From Pyrrhosoma nymphula (Eukaryota; Arthropoda; Insecta; Odonata; Coenagrionidae), in contig OY754334.1 in NCBI GenBank assembly GCA_963573305.1, forward strand, positions 34,651,614 to 34,715,613: a stretch of 64,000 nt of DNA, written 5' to 3'. Positions 44,201 through 56,989 of the stretch are shown piece by piece (positions within the stretch are counted from its first letter, which is position 1; the number at the start of each line of letters is the position of its first letter). The position numbers and the translations under genes were made by a program. The notes under the pieces are model-generated. The model was given only the letters and a program-made list of their open reading frames with translations, did no database searches and was not told the origin of the DNA.

Positions 44201-46530
44201 CTTTTCTACCCCTCAATTTGTGGCGTTGTACGATTAATTCAAGATGGCAATACCAAATGTTGGTGGAATCACTTTCATAGTTATAATGGTTGTGAGGTTT
44301 TACAAAGATTTTGCGAGAGAAATGATCCTACCCCATAAGTAACATTATAGGTATAGTCAAATAAAATTCAACTGAATTCCCTCGTTAAAATTAATTCCCT
44401 ACTTCTGGGTGGAAGGGATTCAATTAATTACCAGTATCCTTTATTGGATTTCAAATTGACACTGCCTTAGAGCTATACTCATTCGCTGATTGCATCTCTG
44501 TCCATCAAGCTAGCTGCTCCATTTGACTACTCCGTTCTGTAGAAATATCAATTTCCTGCAAAGGGTCCTCAACTCATTAGGAATACTTTTCCGCATCTCC
44601 ACTAGGCATGAGGGCAAAAGTTTGCGGCCTTTTATGCTTCGAAAATGTCCTCCATTGTTTGATAGCCGAAAGCTGCATGCCACAGAAACACTCCCAGTCC
44701 GGAGGAGTATTGGATCGCTGTGAAACAAAAAAAACACGAGAGTTGGTTACGAGAGAGAGAGAACATTATCAAAGGCCGTTATTCCCTTCGGATCTAGTTA
44801 ATAAAAGAGCTGCACTAAAGTGTTACTGAGGCAAAAATTTGATGAATGGAAGTAACGTACACATTGGTCTTTCCAGCGAGGCTTATTTGGGTCTCACGTT
44901 TGAGCATTACGGGGAATAAGTATTTAGTGGGGATGTTGTGTGGGAGTTTGCATTAGGGAACTCGGCCGTAAAAGGTAAGGAAAGGTGTCGTGCGAACGAC
45001 CACGTCCTGCAAATGGAACAGAGGAGTGATTGTCTATCGCTGGAACGATATGCGCGGAGTAATTATGCCCTATGGTTAAAGATGTTACATTTGCAAAAGG
45101 TTATTTAATGGATTCCTGGTTGGTCCCTATTGCAATGAATTAGTTTCCCTCTGCAAAAAAAGTTATTATTTGTATGCTCAATTGCTTGCACTTTTTCAGA
45201 GGAAAGCAGTCTTTAATTTACTTCTTAACTAATTAAAATCATTGAACTATATCGCTATTTTAGTCTGTAGCAAATGTTGAAGGTTACAAATATCTATTAG
45301 TGAGCTGCCTATTCCGCATATTGTAAAGAATAGATTACCTCTGTGTTAGTCTTACATAAATGCAGTAGTTTTGCATTTACTAAAATATTTCAGAATCCAA
45401 ATAACAATTTTAGGCCATTTACATCATATTACCTAGTAGTGTCTCTCAAGTGCCTCAATGCAGATTAACAGCTTTTAACTCTTACTTTATAATTAACACA
45501 TTTATAAGTGGGTAGTTAAATAAAGCAACTTTAGTTTATGAGGCAGCAAAAATAAATTTGAGTCATCTATTAAATGTAGATATTTTTGCTGAAAATTTGC
45601 GCAAAATTCAAACATTAGTTATTTTAAGGATAAACGCGACCTTTGAGTGCATGGAAAATTGCAATATTGTATCTCAATAATTTTAAGTGATTTGGTACTA
45701 AACGTTGTATTTTTCTTGTTTTAATTTTATATTACTTCTGCTTTCTGGGAGTTTAATTTTCCTTGTCATGAAGAAAAAAATCCCTCCAAATTGATCTGCG
45801 TTTGTCCACATGACTTTTGAAGAAAAAAAATATGGCAGATAGAAAAATTACGTGGCGCTCCCAGACCTCTCCTCAAGAAGAAAAATCTTCTGGATGAAAA
45901 TCATCGTATCCAGAAGCAAATTTCATGCATAAATGCCCAAATTCATGGATAACTGCGCAGAAAACTGTCCCTGTTCTATCATACGTGCTGTTCTACGCAC
46001 TGTGCTTGGATTTTATTTATCTCTCCATAAATTCGCCAGCATTAATCCCAAAGGGGTTGGCTCAACCTTGCATGAGTAAAATATAAATTAAAATACCACC
46101 ATTTTTTAAGCCAGTTGACAATAAACTGGTTTCTCTGATAATTTTCGCAGGGTGTTTAAAAACATGCATGTATGAAATTGACGAACCATAAGCGTTATTT
46201 TACGGGAAATTAAATTTCTCAGTTTGACGAGAAGAAATTGTTAGAGAATCGGCTAAAATTTAGAGGAGAGGATATTTTTCTATCTCACGCTCATGCATTT
46301 GCGCAGTCATTCTATCAACTCTCCACTTTCAGTGACGCATTTTCACTGCACTTCCATCCATAAAACTGGCTGTTCAACAAAGTGCCTCATGTTAAATGGC
46401 TTAATCAGTTGGCGAATTTAATATATATTCGTTAATTTTTCATTGGCCAATGGTTGGAAAGTAGTGATTTTCCCTTAGAAATACCTTTTGTTATCATGGT
46501 TTCCATTACTAAACCATCTCCTATAGTGAT
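41238..46530. other. Long AT-rich stretch, no gene
   Basis: Over 5 kb without a recognisable gene or repeat. Frames at 41,757-42,008, 42,700-42,882 and 44,510-44,829 have no identifiable product. The ORF pair at 44.5-44.8 kb overlaps on both strands and looks like chance. Confidence 0.45.
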
Positions 46531-46745
46531 ATAGTGTACATAAGGCAGACTGGAAGAGGCTTAGAAGGTAGAAAAACTTACCTAATTAAAAAAAAGCTAC
46601 CCCACATCCCACTTTGCCAAACATCTCCTGCAAAGCCATCACATCAGTGATTTCAGTTTTAATATTTTCATCAGGTAAATGGGGGCTTCCGTTTTGGAAA
46701 ATATTTTTCAGGACATAAATTCGAAAGAACACGCCAATATTAACA
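46531..46745 (+). pseudogene. GIY-YIG endonuclease fragment of a PLE
   Basis: The frame at 46,531 reads IVYIRQTGRGLEGR, the second half of a GIY-YIG motif region. After a frameshift come SHFAKHLLQSHHISDFSFNI and ENIFQD, matching the F-A-x-H-L-L / H-x-I-x-D-x-x-F segment downstream in PLE endonucleases. A stop interrupts it. It is unlike the endonuclease of PLE 2 and must be a third PLE lineage. Another GIY-YIG-bearing retroelement is possible. Confidence 0.55.
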
Positions 46746-47885
46746 AATAAATGTACATCTACCTCTCCCTCTATTTGCAGCGACCTTTATGTACCCAATA
46801 ACCTTCTTCCTTCCTTCAACCGTAACAACTCACCTCTGTGTTTGATGTATCTTTCCTGCCTAACACCCTTATGGGGCTTCCGTAATGCAATACACCCACA
46901 CAGACATTCGCAGACACTTCAATTCAGGAATGAATCAAAATTCATCCTTCCTTGCCACCCCACACCTAAACCCTACCCTCAATCCATGTAAAACACGATG
47001 CCAATTTCTCAGTGCGGAAAATAAAATCAGAGTGGGATTGCAAATTGGTATATTTCATTGTTAAAATGTAGTACTATATTCATCGGTTCTTTCCGTTCGT
47101 TCAAGTGCACTTCACAACACAACTACACTCTTGCTTTCCATTTGTTTCATACTCTGCGCACTAGGCAGCGCACTTCAAGCAGATCGATATCAGAGATGGT
47201 GTGCGGTGAAGTCTGTTTGAAAAGAAAGAAACGTCAAACGTCAAGCTGTTAATGAGTTGATTTTCAGTATAGGTGTCAGGCATTGATTACGTAAAGATTT
47301 TAATTACTAGGTGATAAAGATTTATCCCTTTTAAGTGATTATTTTGAACGATTTTTAAACTATATATAAATAATCGGCCTTGATCATTATGCACACACGT
47401 TATGCTACCAAGCAACATGTTGCCGAGCGTTTCGCCCGCGGACATCTTTTTGTTCATCGTGGTTTATGTGCGTAGAATTGTGCTAATATGTCCCGTGCGC
47501 TGCGAACTTCAACATCTCCAATGGGAAACTCCCCATGAGTCATGTCATGTAGTCATTAACATAGTTTGTTGGCAAACTCAGATGTTGTTGTTGTGAGTAG
47601 CAGACGGACGAAAGACAAGATCACTAAAGTCACGAAAGTTATATTTTTAAAAGAGGAAGAAAGATCGTGGTTTTAAATTCCCCATCCGGAGGACGGAATA
47701 GTGCTCCAATATTGTTTTCCAATTAATTTATGTAGGGCCCGGAAATCCACTTACGAAATTTATAATTCTGCTTTGCTTCGAACCTGGTTCTGTGTCAATG
47801 GAACACTATGATGGTATAGAAAAACTTACTCGGTCTACCCCTCGTGTCTGCAAAAACTGCTAGAAAAAGGAAATAGAAAAATACC
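46746..47885. other. No gene recognised
   Basis: Frames at 47,058-47,252 and 47,402-47,596 give no recognisable product. Otherwise AT-rich. Confidence 0.45.
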
Positions 47886-48144
47886 ATGGTAACCGTAATA
47901 AATAAAGAAGCTGTTGTACTTTCCACAGTCTTACTTTTTTATTTCGACGCGTTTCAACGCCTCGGCGTTATCAACAGGACAACTGTTGAAGTTGTCAGGA
48001 GTTGTCCTGATGATGAGGCCGAGGCGTTGTAACGCGTCGAAATAAAAAATTAAGGCTGTGGACAGTACAACAGCTTCTTCATTCATTATAATATGCTGTT
48101 CCACCATATCTCGCCCAATACAGTTGAATTTATGGTAACCGTAA
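47886..48144 (+). mobile_element. Short PLE-derived foldback element with perfect TSD
   Basis: A 233-bp element (47,899-48,131) is flanked by the exact 13-bp repeat atggtaaccgtaa (47,886-47,898 and 48,132-48,144). Two arms of about 90 bp are reverse complements (gaagctgttgtact ... ttatttcgacgcgtttcaac versus gttgtaacgcgtcgaaataa ... agtacaacagcttc). The right arm on + reads CTGATGATGAGGCCGAGG, then cgttgtaacgcgtcgaaat. The copy in the left arm keeps GAAAC where this one has GTAAC. The 3' tail (tgctgttccaccat ... gttgaattt) matches the 17.2-kb element. It has no coding capacity. Confidence 0.85.
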
Positions 48145-48559
48145 GATGATGCAATTATTTCTACTGAAAAAATACCCATCTTACATTCGTTTTTTTGTGA
48201 ACAGTAAGCATTGCCGTAGTTTAAAGTAGTCCTACGTTACCTAGCTGACTGTTTTGTCTTTGCAATGTAGCATGTACATTATAGTACACTGTTCCAATAC
48301 AATGGTTTACATTAAAGTACTGTTGTGCCAAGTTTCAAATCACTTGTGTTTGATGATACACCAATCCTCTTGTTCTTGAAGCGTGACGTCATGTACTGAA
48401 GTAGCCAAAAACATACTTTCAACTGAAATCCGTTTCTAAAAATGCAGCGTCATAGCATGATTTGCTGCTTGTCGACTGCTGTCACTAATCGGCTATGTGT
48501 TTCATCAGTATTGTAGTCAATTCATTTCCATACTTCCTCAGCTGAATGCTCAGAGCAAA
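48145..48559. other. No gene recognised
   Basis: Nothing identifiable between the foldback element and the SINE. Confidence 0.4.
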
Positions 48560-48740
48560 CTTGTATAGAGCCCGACTATCTGCCGGCCTAAACGTTGCGT
48601 GTTCGAGTCCTGCCCTAGGCGCTCCAGTGGCTCCCCCTTGGGAAAACAGAAGAGAACCGGATGCAGGCATATCGGAATCCCTGGGGGCACACGTCCCGCC
48701 GGTTCTATTTCGAAAGCAAGCGTAGCCTCATGCTGGGATC
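48560..48740 (+). repeat. tRNA-derived SINE head
   Basis: A B-box-like gttcgagtcctgccctagg (about 48,601) follows tagagcccgactatctgccg and gcctaaacgttgcgt, in tRNA-like order. The antisense frame through this head is a common false protein annotation for this SINE type. The GC-rich body continues to about 48,740, with no clear 3' end. Confidence 0.5.
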
Positions 48741-51029
48741 GTATTTTGATGGCCCGCGAATGTAAAATATGCCACCGGGTAAGTATCGAAGTATTTGTTT
48801 GTAGCGAGTATAGAATATAAATGCAGCTTTTTTTTACTAAGAATGAAAAACGAAAGGATCGTGTAACGCTGACCTGAACTTCGTCAAAATACATTTCTCT
48901 CTTTTGACCCACTACTTCGGCCATCCGTGAGTTATCCCTCAGTAAATTCTTCATTTTGTCTCCAGGCTTTTATTCAGTGCCTACTTCTCATAACTTCCTT
49001 GGTTTTTCATGTTCAATAACTTCACCCTTTTCCTTGAGGTGAATTATTGTTTTACTATGAAATATACGATTATTATTTGCTAAACTTAGTTTCCACAAAC
49101 GAACAAAACCTCTTAATCGAACTCCAGAAGTTACAATGCGCACAATAATTTTGAAAATATGTTACGGTATTTTTTCACATAGATCCGCACATCTGACTAT
49201 GATGTCTTTGGGAGAAGGAAATCAATCCAATGTGAATACTACCCTCATTAAATTTGAAATTCCTCAGCATTGATAGTTGAAAATTATGCTTTATGTGTTT
49301 CAAACATGCTACTCCTAATTCTAAAATGGTATTGATTCTTGCGTAATGATGTAATTGAACACGGCTTGGCGCCTTTGCTTGCCAGGAATGAAATCAAAGT
49401 TTGCTTACAAAAATATATGCTAGCGCTTCGCGTGACTCAAAACTGGTGCATAACTGCATGTTATATTACGCCCACCTTCATCTGCTAGCACCAAATGGTA
49501 ATGGAAAAGTAGCACCATTATATGTAAACATAAATGAGAAGATTGGTGGTCTGAAGCACTCCACTTCATTTTCATTTTAGCTAAGCACTTTATTCCTTCA
49601 CAATTTGCTAAATATTTCTCATAATCTGTGTTGACCATTGCATCATATGTTTTCCTTGGCGATTCAATCTATTAATTTCTTCTTTCATGAATGTTTTCAG
49701 AATGATTTCATATCATAGAATGTGCCCTCTAATTCTACGCTTTCACTAACTTGAGTTTTCAATAATCATTTCTCACCAAATAATCACTTCTCATTAGACT
49801 TCATTCGTGATTCTCTCCGTCCATTGGAGCCCCATGAATTTAGCATATTAAGGGATGATATATTACTAGTTCAGAACATAATTGACTCCCTTAACATCAC
49901 GTGTAATCAGCACTAAATCCTGTCGAATTACACCACCGTGTTGGCGCCTGTTCTGCAAAACCGTTACTGCGTCTGAAGCAAGATAGAAAATTACTTTAAT
50001 TCCTTCCCCGTAACCTACCATCTCTCCTCTTGCAATTATCCATGTGGCCATGGGTCTGTGATGTCAGTGTTTATATTTCCGCACAACCTATGCCGTTAAT
50101 TTAGGCGCCCCCATTCGCTTGGCGCGTTATGAACCATAACATCTCGCGGGGCACATTGCGTCTGGGCTCTCCGACGGTGCATAATTGATGGAAAACGCCA
50201 AAGTTCAGGAGAAGTATGGGCTCGGGCCCTTGGTTGGCTGGCTTTGTAGCGGTGGGCGGGCGGCTGGGCGCTGGGACGGAGAGGGTACACTATTAGCGAT
50301 GCAGCGGGATCAGATTTCGGCTGGCGTGGCTGCGATTAAACACCACGGCCTGGAATCGAGAAAGTCTGGCCGGCGGGGAGATTTTTGAGGACGTCAATTT
50401 GTAAATGCATCAGCACTACCTTCGCGATTAGCTTTGATCACACCGAACCATTCACGTTGTGTAAGGAGGAGGTGTATGTAGAATCATGAATACTTTTGAC
50501 CACCGTCAAATTGGCCATCACTTTCGATTACCATTATTCTCTTGCTTATTTACTTCTAAAGCGTATAAGAGTAAAGAAACCTAGCATTTACCGAAGGGAG
50601 GATGAAATTTGGTCTCGGGCGTTTGGGATTGTAGGAAGAGGAATATGGTGAAATAGAAGCTGATGTTGAGGATCCTGTTGTTGTTGAAGCTGAGGGCCTT
50701 GTTTCCTCAAAAAAGTTAAGAAAAGTTTGGCAAAGACTTTTATCTTTGTGTAACTTTCTGATGAGTTTTTATAACATTTTTAAATCCATTAGGTTTCAAT
50801 TTTTTAATTCATTTATAATCATGACCAACCTTCTTACGAGAATCCACAGCACATCCGTTCTCCCTTCACACTCTCCCAACAATCCTCTTTTCCTTTCTTC
50901 ATCAGCAAACCCTTCACAACCTACCAGTCAAATAAAAAATTGCAAGAATTAGCAAGGCAACAACTCCATTAAAGTAATATGAACACAACAAAAATAATAA
51001 AACCAAGTTCCAAAACATCGCTAAAACGT
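48741..51029. other. No gene; GC-richer island at 50.1-50.4 kb
   Basis: Mostly AT-rich. From about 50,100 to 50,390 GC content is high (ggtgggcgggcggctgggcg near 50,251) and short frames overlap on both strands. It is a possible regulatory island; no exon is recognised. Confidence 0.4.
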
Positions 51030-51370
51030 TAGGTTGCAAACGTTGGAGATATGGGAATGGAGGAGAATGGAGCAAGTGCTGGTGACGGATAGGAAGAGAA
51101 ACGGTGAAATGCTTGGTGTGATGGGTGAGTTGAAGTAGCTGCCGAAGGAAATATGAAGGGATAGTAAGAGTATAGAGCAGGCAAATAGGGTTGAGGTGAT
51201 GATGATTAATATTGTGATACAGAGGAGGCTGTGGGTAAAGCAGGGGAGGGAATTTGTGAGTGGGATGAAGAGAAGTAGGACTTACACAAAGTTTCCGTAG
51301 GAAATCGTTTAAGAAGGTCTATTGTTAGTGTTGGCAAAAGGTTGTTGAGCTAATCTGCCATGAAATAGCA
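51030..51370 (+). pseudogene. Non-LTR retrotransposon RT C-terminal relic
   Basis: The frame at about 51,031 reads RLQTLEIWEWRRMEQVLVTD, then RKRNGEMLGVMGELK before a stop. This corresponds to the EMW-WRRM-K-SW-DR-x-NEEVL-VGE tract of arthropod LINEs. Further on (to about 51,370) degraded frames give SRTYTKF and VLAKGC-ANLP-NST, consistent with the protein's end. Several stops interrupt it. It is related to the copies at 11.5, 57.3 and 58.3 kb. Confidence 0.6.
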
Positions 51371-54300
51371 CCTTAATCGACAGATGACCTCGAAGAATAA
51401 ATACCAATTAGTCAAAGTTTATTTCAATTTTGGGTATGAAGGTTCAACTCTTTTCCAATTTAACAGGATATTCGTCGACCTGGAAAGCTGTGAAAAAAAT
51501 TGAAATCTCAGAAGAATTTGCTCTACAGGAAAACTCCAGAGATCGGGTGGTGATTTAAGAAAAAAAGTGGCTATTGAGATGTTTCCATACCACGAACCAT
51601 AGTTCCCTGCCAATCATATATACTCTTGGAAAGTCCTTCAAAAGTATTGACAATTAAGTAAAATGACATTTAAATGGCGGGAAAATGTTAGGGTGTACGT
51701 TGACGAAGAATTCACGTTCAAGTATAAACCATTCACCCATTCTAATTCTCTATATTTCGACTGTCTTTCATGCGACAGCTCAACTTAGTACATATATATT
51801 GGAGAATAAGAGATAGGACGACGTCAAAGCCGCTTCGTGTTCCCTTGTTTCTTATAGAAGAATAGAACAGTAAGCAGGGTGAAGGCAACAGTTGTAAATG
51901 CTTGATTTTGTTCTAATTCTTCATGCATTCAATGACACGCCAACAAATAAATGATCAAATCTGTTGCTCTCTATTTTTATAATTTTAAATAGCAACCTTA
52001 AAAGAGAGACTGCGTGAGAAAGTTGTCCAACACTTCCAAGGATATATGATGATAACAATGATGTATGAGAGACTTACCTCTTCGTCTTACTTTTATTTAT
52101 GTGGAAAATAGCACGTGTTATGTCTTAATTATGTACAAATTACACTCAATTTTACTAGAATCTACGGATTTTATAGGTATATAATTAATTTTAAAACAGA
52201 AATTATAGCTTTTAACAAAGATCTATATAATCTTTAAAATGGAAAAATCAGATGTCCTCTTTAAGCATCACCACCTGAACATTCAGTTACAGCTAACATT
52301 AGATAATTAAATGAAATTATACTTATTAAATTACCAAAACATTTATCAGACGTGTTATAGATAACAAATTTTGAAATAATCATGTCCTGCTACAACCTAT
52401 TTGTCAGCATTTTTAACGAAAAAACACGTATGGGTCTCCATGACTGAATGACCAGGTATTTGTTTGCCTTAGAAGTTTCACTTAGCTCTTAGTTTGAGTG
52501 ATGTCATCAGGTAAACTAAAGAATAACTTGGACCATATGAATTAATGAACTTTTGAACAGAGTCAGAGGCTTTGGCAGGATAAACATATTTTTGCTCAGA
52601 AATTAATGCTCATTAGGTTTGTTTACTAACTTAGATTTGCCATTTAATGGCTTCTTCGTAACAATGGCCACATTGTGGTAAAACAATATAAACATCTAAA
52701 AGATATAAATACAACGTGATAAGAATAGCTGCAAGCCAACAATTAAGAGGATTAAACGTTAAAATTGTTGTTTTATAGCAATTAGTTATATTTCCTCTCC
52801 ATTATAGTTTATTAAGGTGGCAGGAGCGATTTTTGTCTATATACAGATTTTCGCGAAACTTAGTATAGGTATGTGTTTTATTTAGTGATGTCGATACAAA
52901 AGGTGAAAAAATTGCATTTGACCGATTTGCCTTTAGGTAAATCATCCTATTTTAATTCGAATCATTATTGCTCATGAATTTCGTTATAATTCGATTACTT
53001 GTATGCATATTTTCTTCTCTACGTTAAATTATGCATTAAAATTATTTTAATGGTTGCTAACAAATATGAAGGGGTTATTCCGAGTGAAAAATTCGGGAAG
53101 AACATAATTAAATATAATTTTCCTTTCATTAAGAGAACCTTGCAAAAAATTCAAGTCATAACACGCTTTAATAAATATTTAAAAAATTAATTTTAATTCC
53201 TGAAACATTTATAGCTGCATTTACCCACGTATGGTGAGTTTTAATGCATATGCAGATGTACCTACTTAATTGAAATGTGGTTCTATCAGTTTTTTCACTT
53301 ACTCGAAAAATTATTCAAATATACACTCAGTGACCCACGTCTACCGCACGAACCACTTTAGAATTAACCGACATTTTGCTCGAAAATGTTAAGTTCCTCA
53401 TCAGAGGAAAGAATCACTCCATGGTTTAGGTTATCCAAAGGGAGTACAGTTCTTCTTCATTCGAAGTATTGAAACACTTTAACTCCCTCTGCAAATAGTC
53501 TCCTCCTGGTTGAGCGAAAGCATGGAGCTGAGCATCGAGTGCAATCGTAAGGAAAAAGGCAACGGCACAAGGAGAAGGACAAAGGGTAATAATGGGGAAA
53601 AGGAGGAGGCGGAGAAGGTGGAGAGAGGGAGATGGAAAGGACGAGGATAAGAGACCGGAGAGACAGAATTCGGGGAAAAGCCTTAAGATTAGCAGATGGC
53701 GAGAGCCAGCCGAAGATGGCGAGGGCACTCTCGCTAATACTCCTTTCAAAGGATATCTCCTCCTAAGCTATACATTTCGACCATCCAGCCTCGCCATTCC
53801 ATGAAGAAGAAGAATAAATACATACCCATTTCTAAGTACATAGTTACTTATCTCACTTACTATATTTACCCTGTTTCCACTTACCCTCACTGCTTGGATC
53901 AATATTTTTTCTGTCATAAACCAAGCTCATAATACATGACATATACCCTGTTCTTCCACGTACTTACTGTTTCAACGATTGTGTATGTTTATCTAAATTC
54001 ATTTAGCTTAGTCATGAAAAAAATCGAATTTTTATTCATAAAGTTTTCAGTCCATTAGAAATAGATATTTTCAATTATTATTTTTTGTTCCAACAATCAG
54101 GAAAGATTCTGATCTAGCATTTTTATTTCCCTAGTGACCTGCTAGGGCTCAATGATTTCTCAAAAATGACTTATTCCTTATTTTCAGCGTACTTTCCAAC
54201 TCTCCTTATAAAACCTTAAAACCTATTTCACTATTCCTCTACTTATATGCATTCTATCTTTTAAAACGGCCCCGCCCCCTATTTTATAACAAGATCTGTC

Positions 54301-56231
54301 CTTGTAATTTGCCACCTCAATATTTTCTTTCTCTATCACCATGTCTGTCAGTGTTATGTTTGTCTTCTTGTTTCTCCATTGTGACTTATCCATTTTGCTC
54401 CAATATGTTAATCCGTAGCGATGATAAATTTTTCTCATTCTCTACTAAATCATAAGTGGGAGAAAATTCTTACTGAACATACAGTAGTAACTGGGATTAG
54501 GTAATTCCCTATGGGTTTCAATATTTGTGCAAATCGAGTTCATACTTGCTAATAACTATTACAACTTGTCGAATTTTAACCCTTTCTGGACGAACATGCT
54601 TTGAACATTTAAAATATTTGACGTCAAAAAATTAAATTGTTTAAAGTACAATTTTTCTGATGTTTAGTTATAATTTTTGATTGTGTCAAATTCGATGCAT
54701 TGGGAAATGGTAAATGTGTTGAGATGACTCCATAAATATGTGCCTGATTTGGCACACCTATCAATAATTAATGTAAAAATACAATATTATATTCTTTATT
54801 TACATCAACGTTTGCGTTAAAGTACCTATTCGTAGTAAAGATTAGGAGACAATTTTGTTTCCGATAAATGAATCAATATAGTTAAAAAATTAAAGTCGTA
54901 GAATTGGTTTCATAGAACTGCAAAAGACATGCTCGAAAAGATAGGAGCGAACTTTCTCTCTCTCTCCCAAAATTCAACCTCCAAAATTATTAAAAATCCG
55001 TCCGACACAAGGACTGTTACCATTGCTGAATGATGATTGAAATCTATGACGAACCCTTTTTATAATGGGCTTTGCTTTTCAAATATACGTGGTTCAGTAA
55101 TCATGAATGGAGGAACGTCTAAGGTATAGTCCCGAGAACAATGGGGATTGTATTGAGTTTATCTCGCAAAACATTTTCCACTCACGCGGGCTTTATCATT
55201 TCCCCAGTTCGCTGCCATTCCGATCAATTAACTCCACTTTCCCTTGCCCTACTCTTCCTGTCACGGCGCTAGCTTATCTCCCTTCGCTTCGTTCTCTCAA
55301 CGGAGCTTCTCAAGCGGTGAAATATTGACCAAAAGCCTCCGGAGTCCTACGCAAAGGCACGTCAAACGCGCCCACGGACAGAGCCGTCTCACCGATGAAT
55401 GGAAGGTTTGAGGCACACAAGAGATGGAGCCTCTCGACATCTTATTAGCTCAGAACCGATGATGGGACAGCCCTGTGAGTGAGATAGAGATAGGAAGTTT
55501 TAGTAGCGATAGAGAGAGTGCCTCGGTGAATGATTTCGAATTTATCTGCCGGGGACGGTCAAAACTTTTATCGCGTCATAAACTTTCCCTCAGACCCCTC
55601 GACGGTCACCTCAATTCGATACTTAGATAATTCTGCGTCCGGTTTCCTTTATAGCTCCTGCGGTCTTATCACTCGTCCAATCTTCGAGTGAAATTTATTT
55701 TGCTGAAGACTCTCAACTTCAAATCTCTTACGGTTTTAATCATATCTCCACTCATCTGCTCCGCCTTTTCAACCCTCAACGTTTCGACTTTCCTTTTCAA
55801 GCCAGTCCCCTTTGCTGTGCTTTAGAAATTATTGCGGATTATTATCTCCGCATTGCTGCCACAAATATTCAGCGTAAATGAATTGATCTAGGGATATTTT
55901 GCCTAAATTACATGACTAAGCCTATAAGATTGTTCTTTAGATATCCCGTTCAACTTTTAATATATTTTATTTTTGACTGAAATGAAATATATGGGTGATT
56001 TTCCAAGGCTCAAATTCTTTCCAGGATTTTTTTAAGGGTCCTGCCTAGCTTTATTTATAACAGAATACTACACCATTCATAGTTTTTAGTAGAATTTTTT
56101 TCCCTAGACCATTTTAAAAATTTGTATTTTTATTACTCTGCAAGTGAGGTTAAGAAGTAAACTATTTTTTGGATTCTAAGTGCAAATACATTCCAATGAA
56201 ACCAAAGGAATTTTAGAAACAAATTCTTGCT
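51371..56231. other. Long stretch without a gene; purine-rich and GC-richer patches
   Basis: From about 53,560 to 53,740 the + strand is purine-rich (gga and gag runs), explaining a 107-codon antisense frame. From about 55,100 to 55,700 GC is moderately raised, with no recognised exon. The rest is AT-rich. A 71-codon antisense frame at 54,223-54,438 is charged and non-repetitive but matches no family that I know. Confidence 0.4.
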
Positions 56232-56655
56232 CATTAGGGATAGGTGCAATAAAGGCAAAAAGGAAATAACACTATTGAATTGCTTATTGTGGGACAGTAC
56301 ATTACCCAGTGAAAACAAAAAGAGAATTTATAATAGCATAGTAAAGAGCATAGTAACCTACAGCTGTGAAGTACGGCCACAAACGGAGAAATCAGAAAAA
56401 TTGTTATTGGCGACTGAAATGGACTTCTGGCGAAGAGCAGCCAGAAAATAAAAAATAAAGAATAAGGAATGAAAGAATTAGAGAAATTATGAATGTCAAT
56501 GACAAAATAGTAGATAAAATAAATACGCAGCAATTGAGGTGGTATGGGCACGTGCAACGAATGGGAAATGAAAGACTTCCAAAAACAAATGTTGCTGTGG
56601 AACCCGGAAGGAAGACGGTGGAGAGGCAGACCGAGGAAAAGTTGGATCAAGTAAT
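56232..56655 (+). pseudogene. Non-LTR retrotransposon RT C-terminal relic
   Basis: The frame at about 56,246 reads CNKGKKEITLLNCLLWDSTL, then KKRIYNSIVKSIVTYSCE and LLATEMDFWRRAARK before a stop. After a shift it continues with RREIMNVNDKIVDKI-like sequence, then QQLRWYGHVQRMGNERLPK and PGRKTVER. This is the YNSIV-S-LYG / ATEMDFWRRSAR / WYGHVQRM order of a common arthropod LINE RT C-terminus. It differs from the EMW-WRRM copies, so a second LINE subfamily is present. Frameshifts and stops inactivate it. Confidence 0.75.
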
Positions 56656-56989
56656 CCTTGCTCATGATCAGTAGGCAGTTTACGGAAAACGTCCAGTTCC
56701 AGGAAAGGAGGAAAAACGGCCTCTCACGGAATCATCGAGTAAAAGAAGAGGTTTTGTGCGAAACGCGAAAAAAGCAGCTCTTTTGCGTTAAAACTGAGTT
56801 TCAGTTTTGTTATGAAGTAAGGCTTTTCAAAACAAACAATAAAACAATCTCTTAGTAATGCTATCGTTAGTGCTAACATTGGGTATCATCGAATGATAAT
56901 TACCAAACTGCGGAAGCTATTTTTATCAATATTTTAACTATTATTAAGTTAAGCTCCCAGGGAAGGTAAAAATATGGAAATGAGTAAAT

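Noticed and set aside
48485..48670. Antisense ORF reading RAGLEHATFRPADSRALY
   Set aside because: It is the antisense of a tRNA-like SINE head, not a gene.
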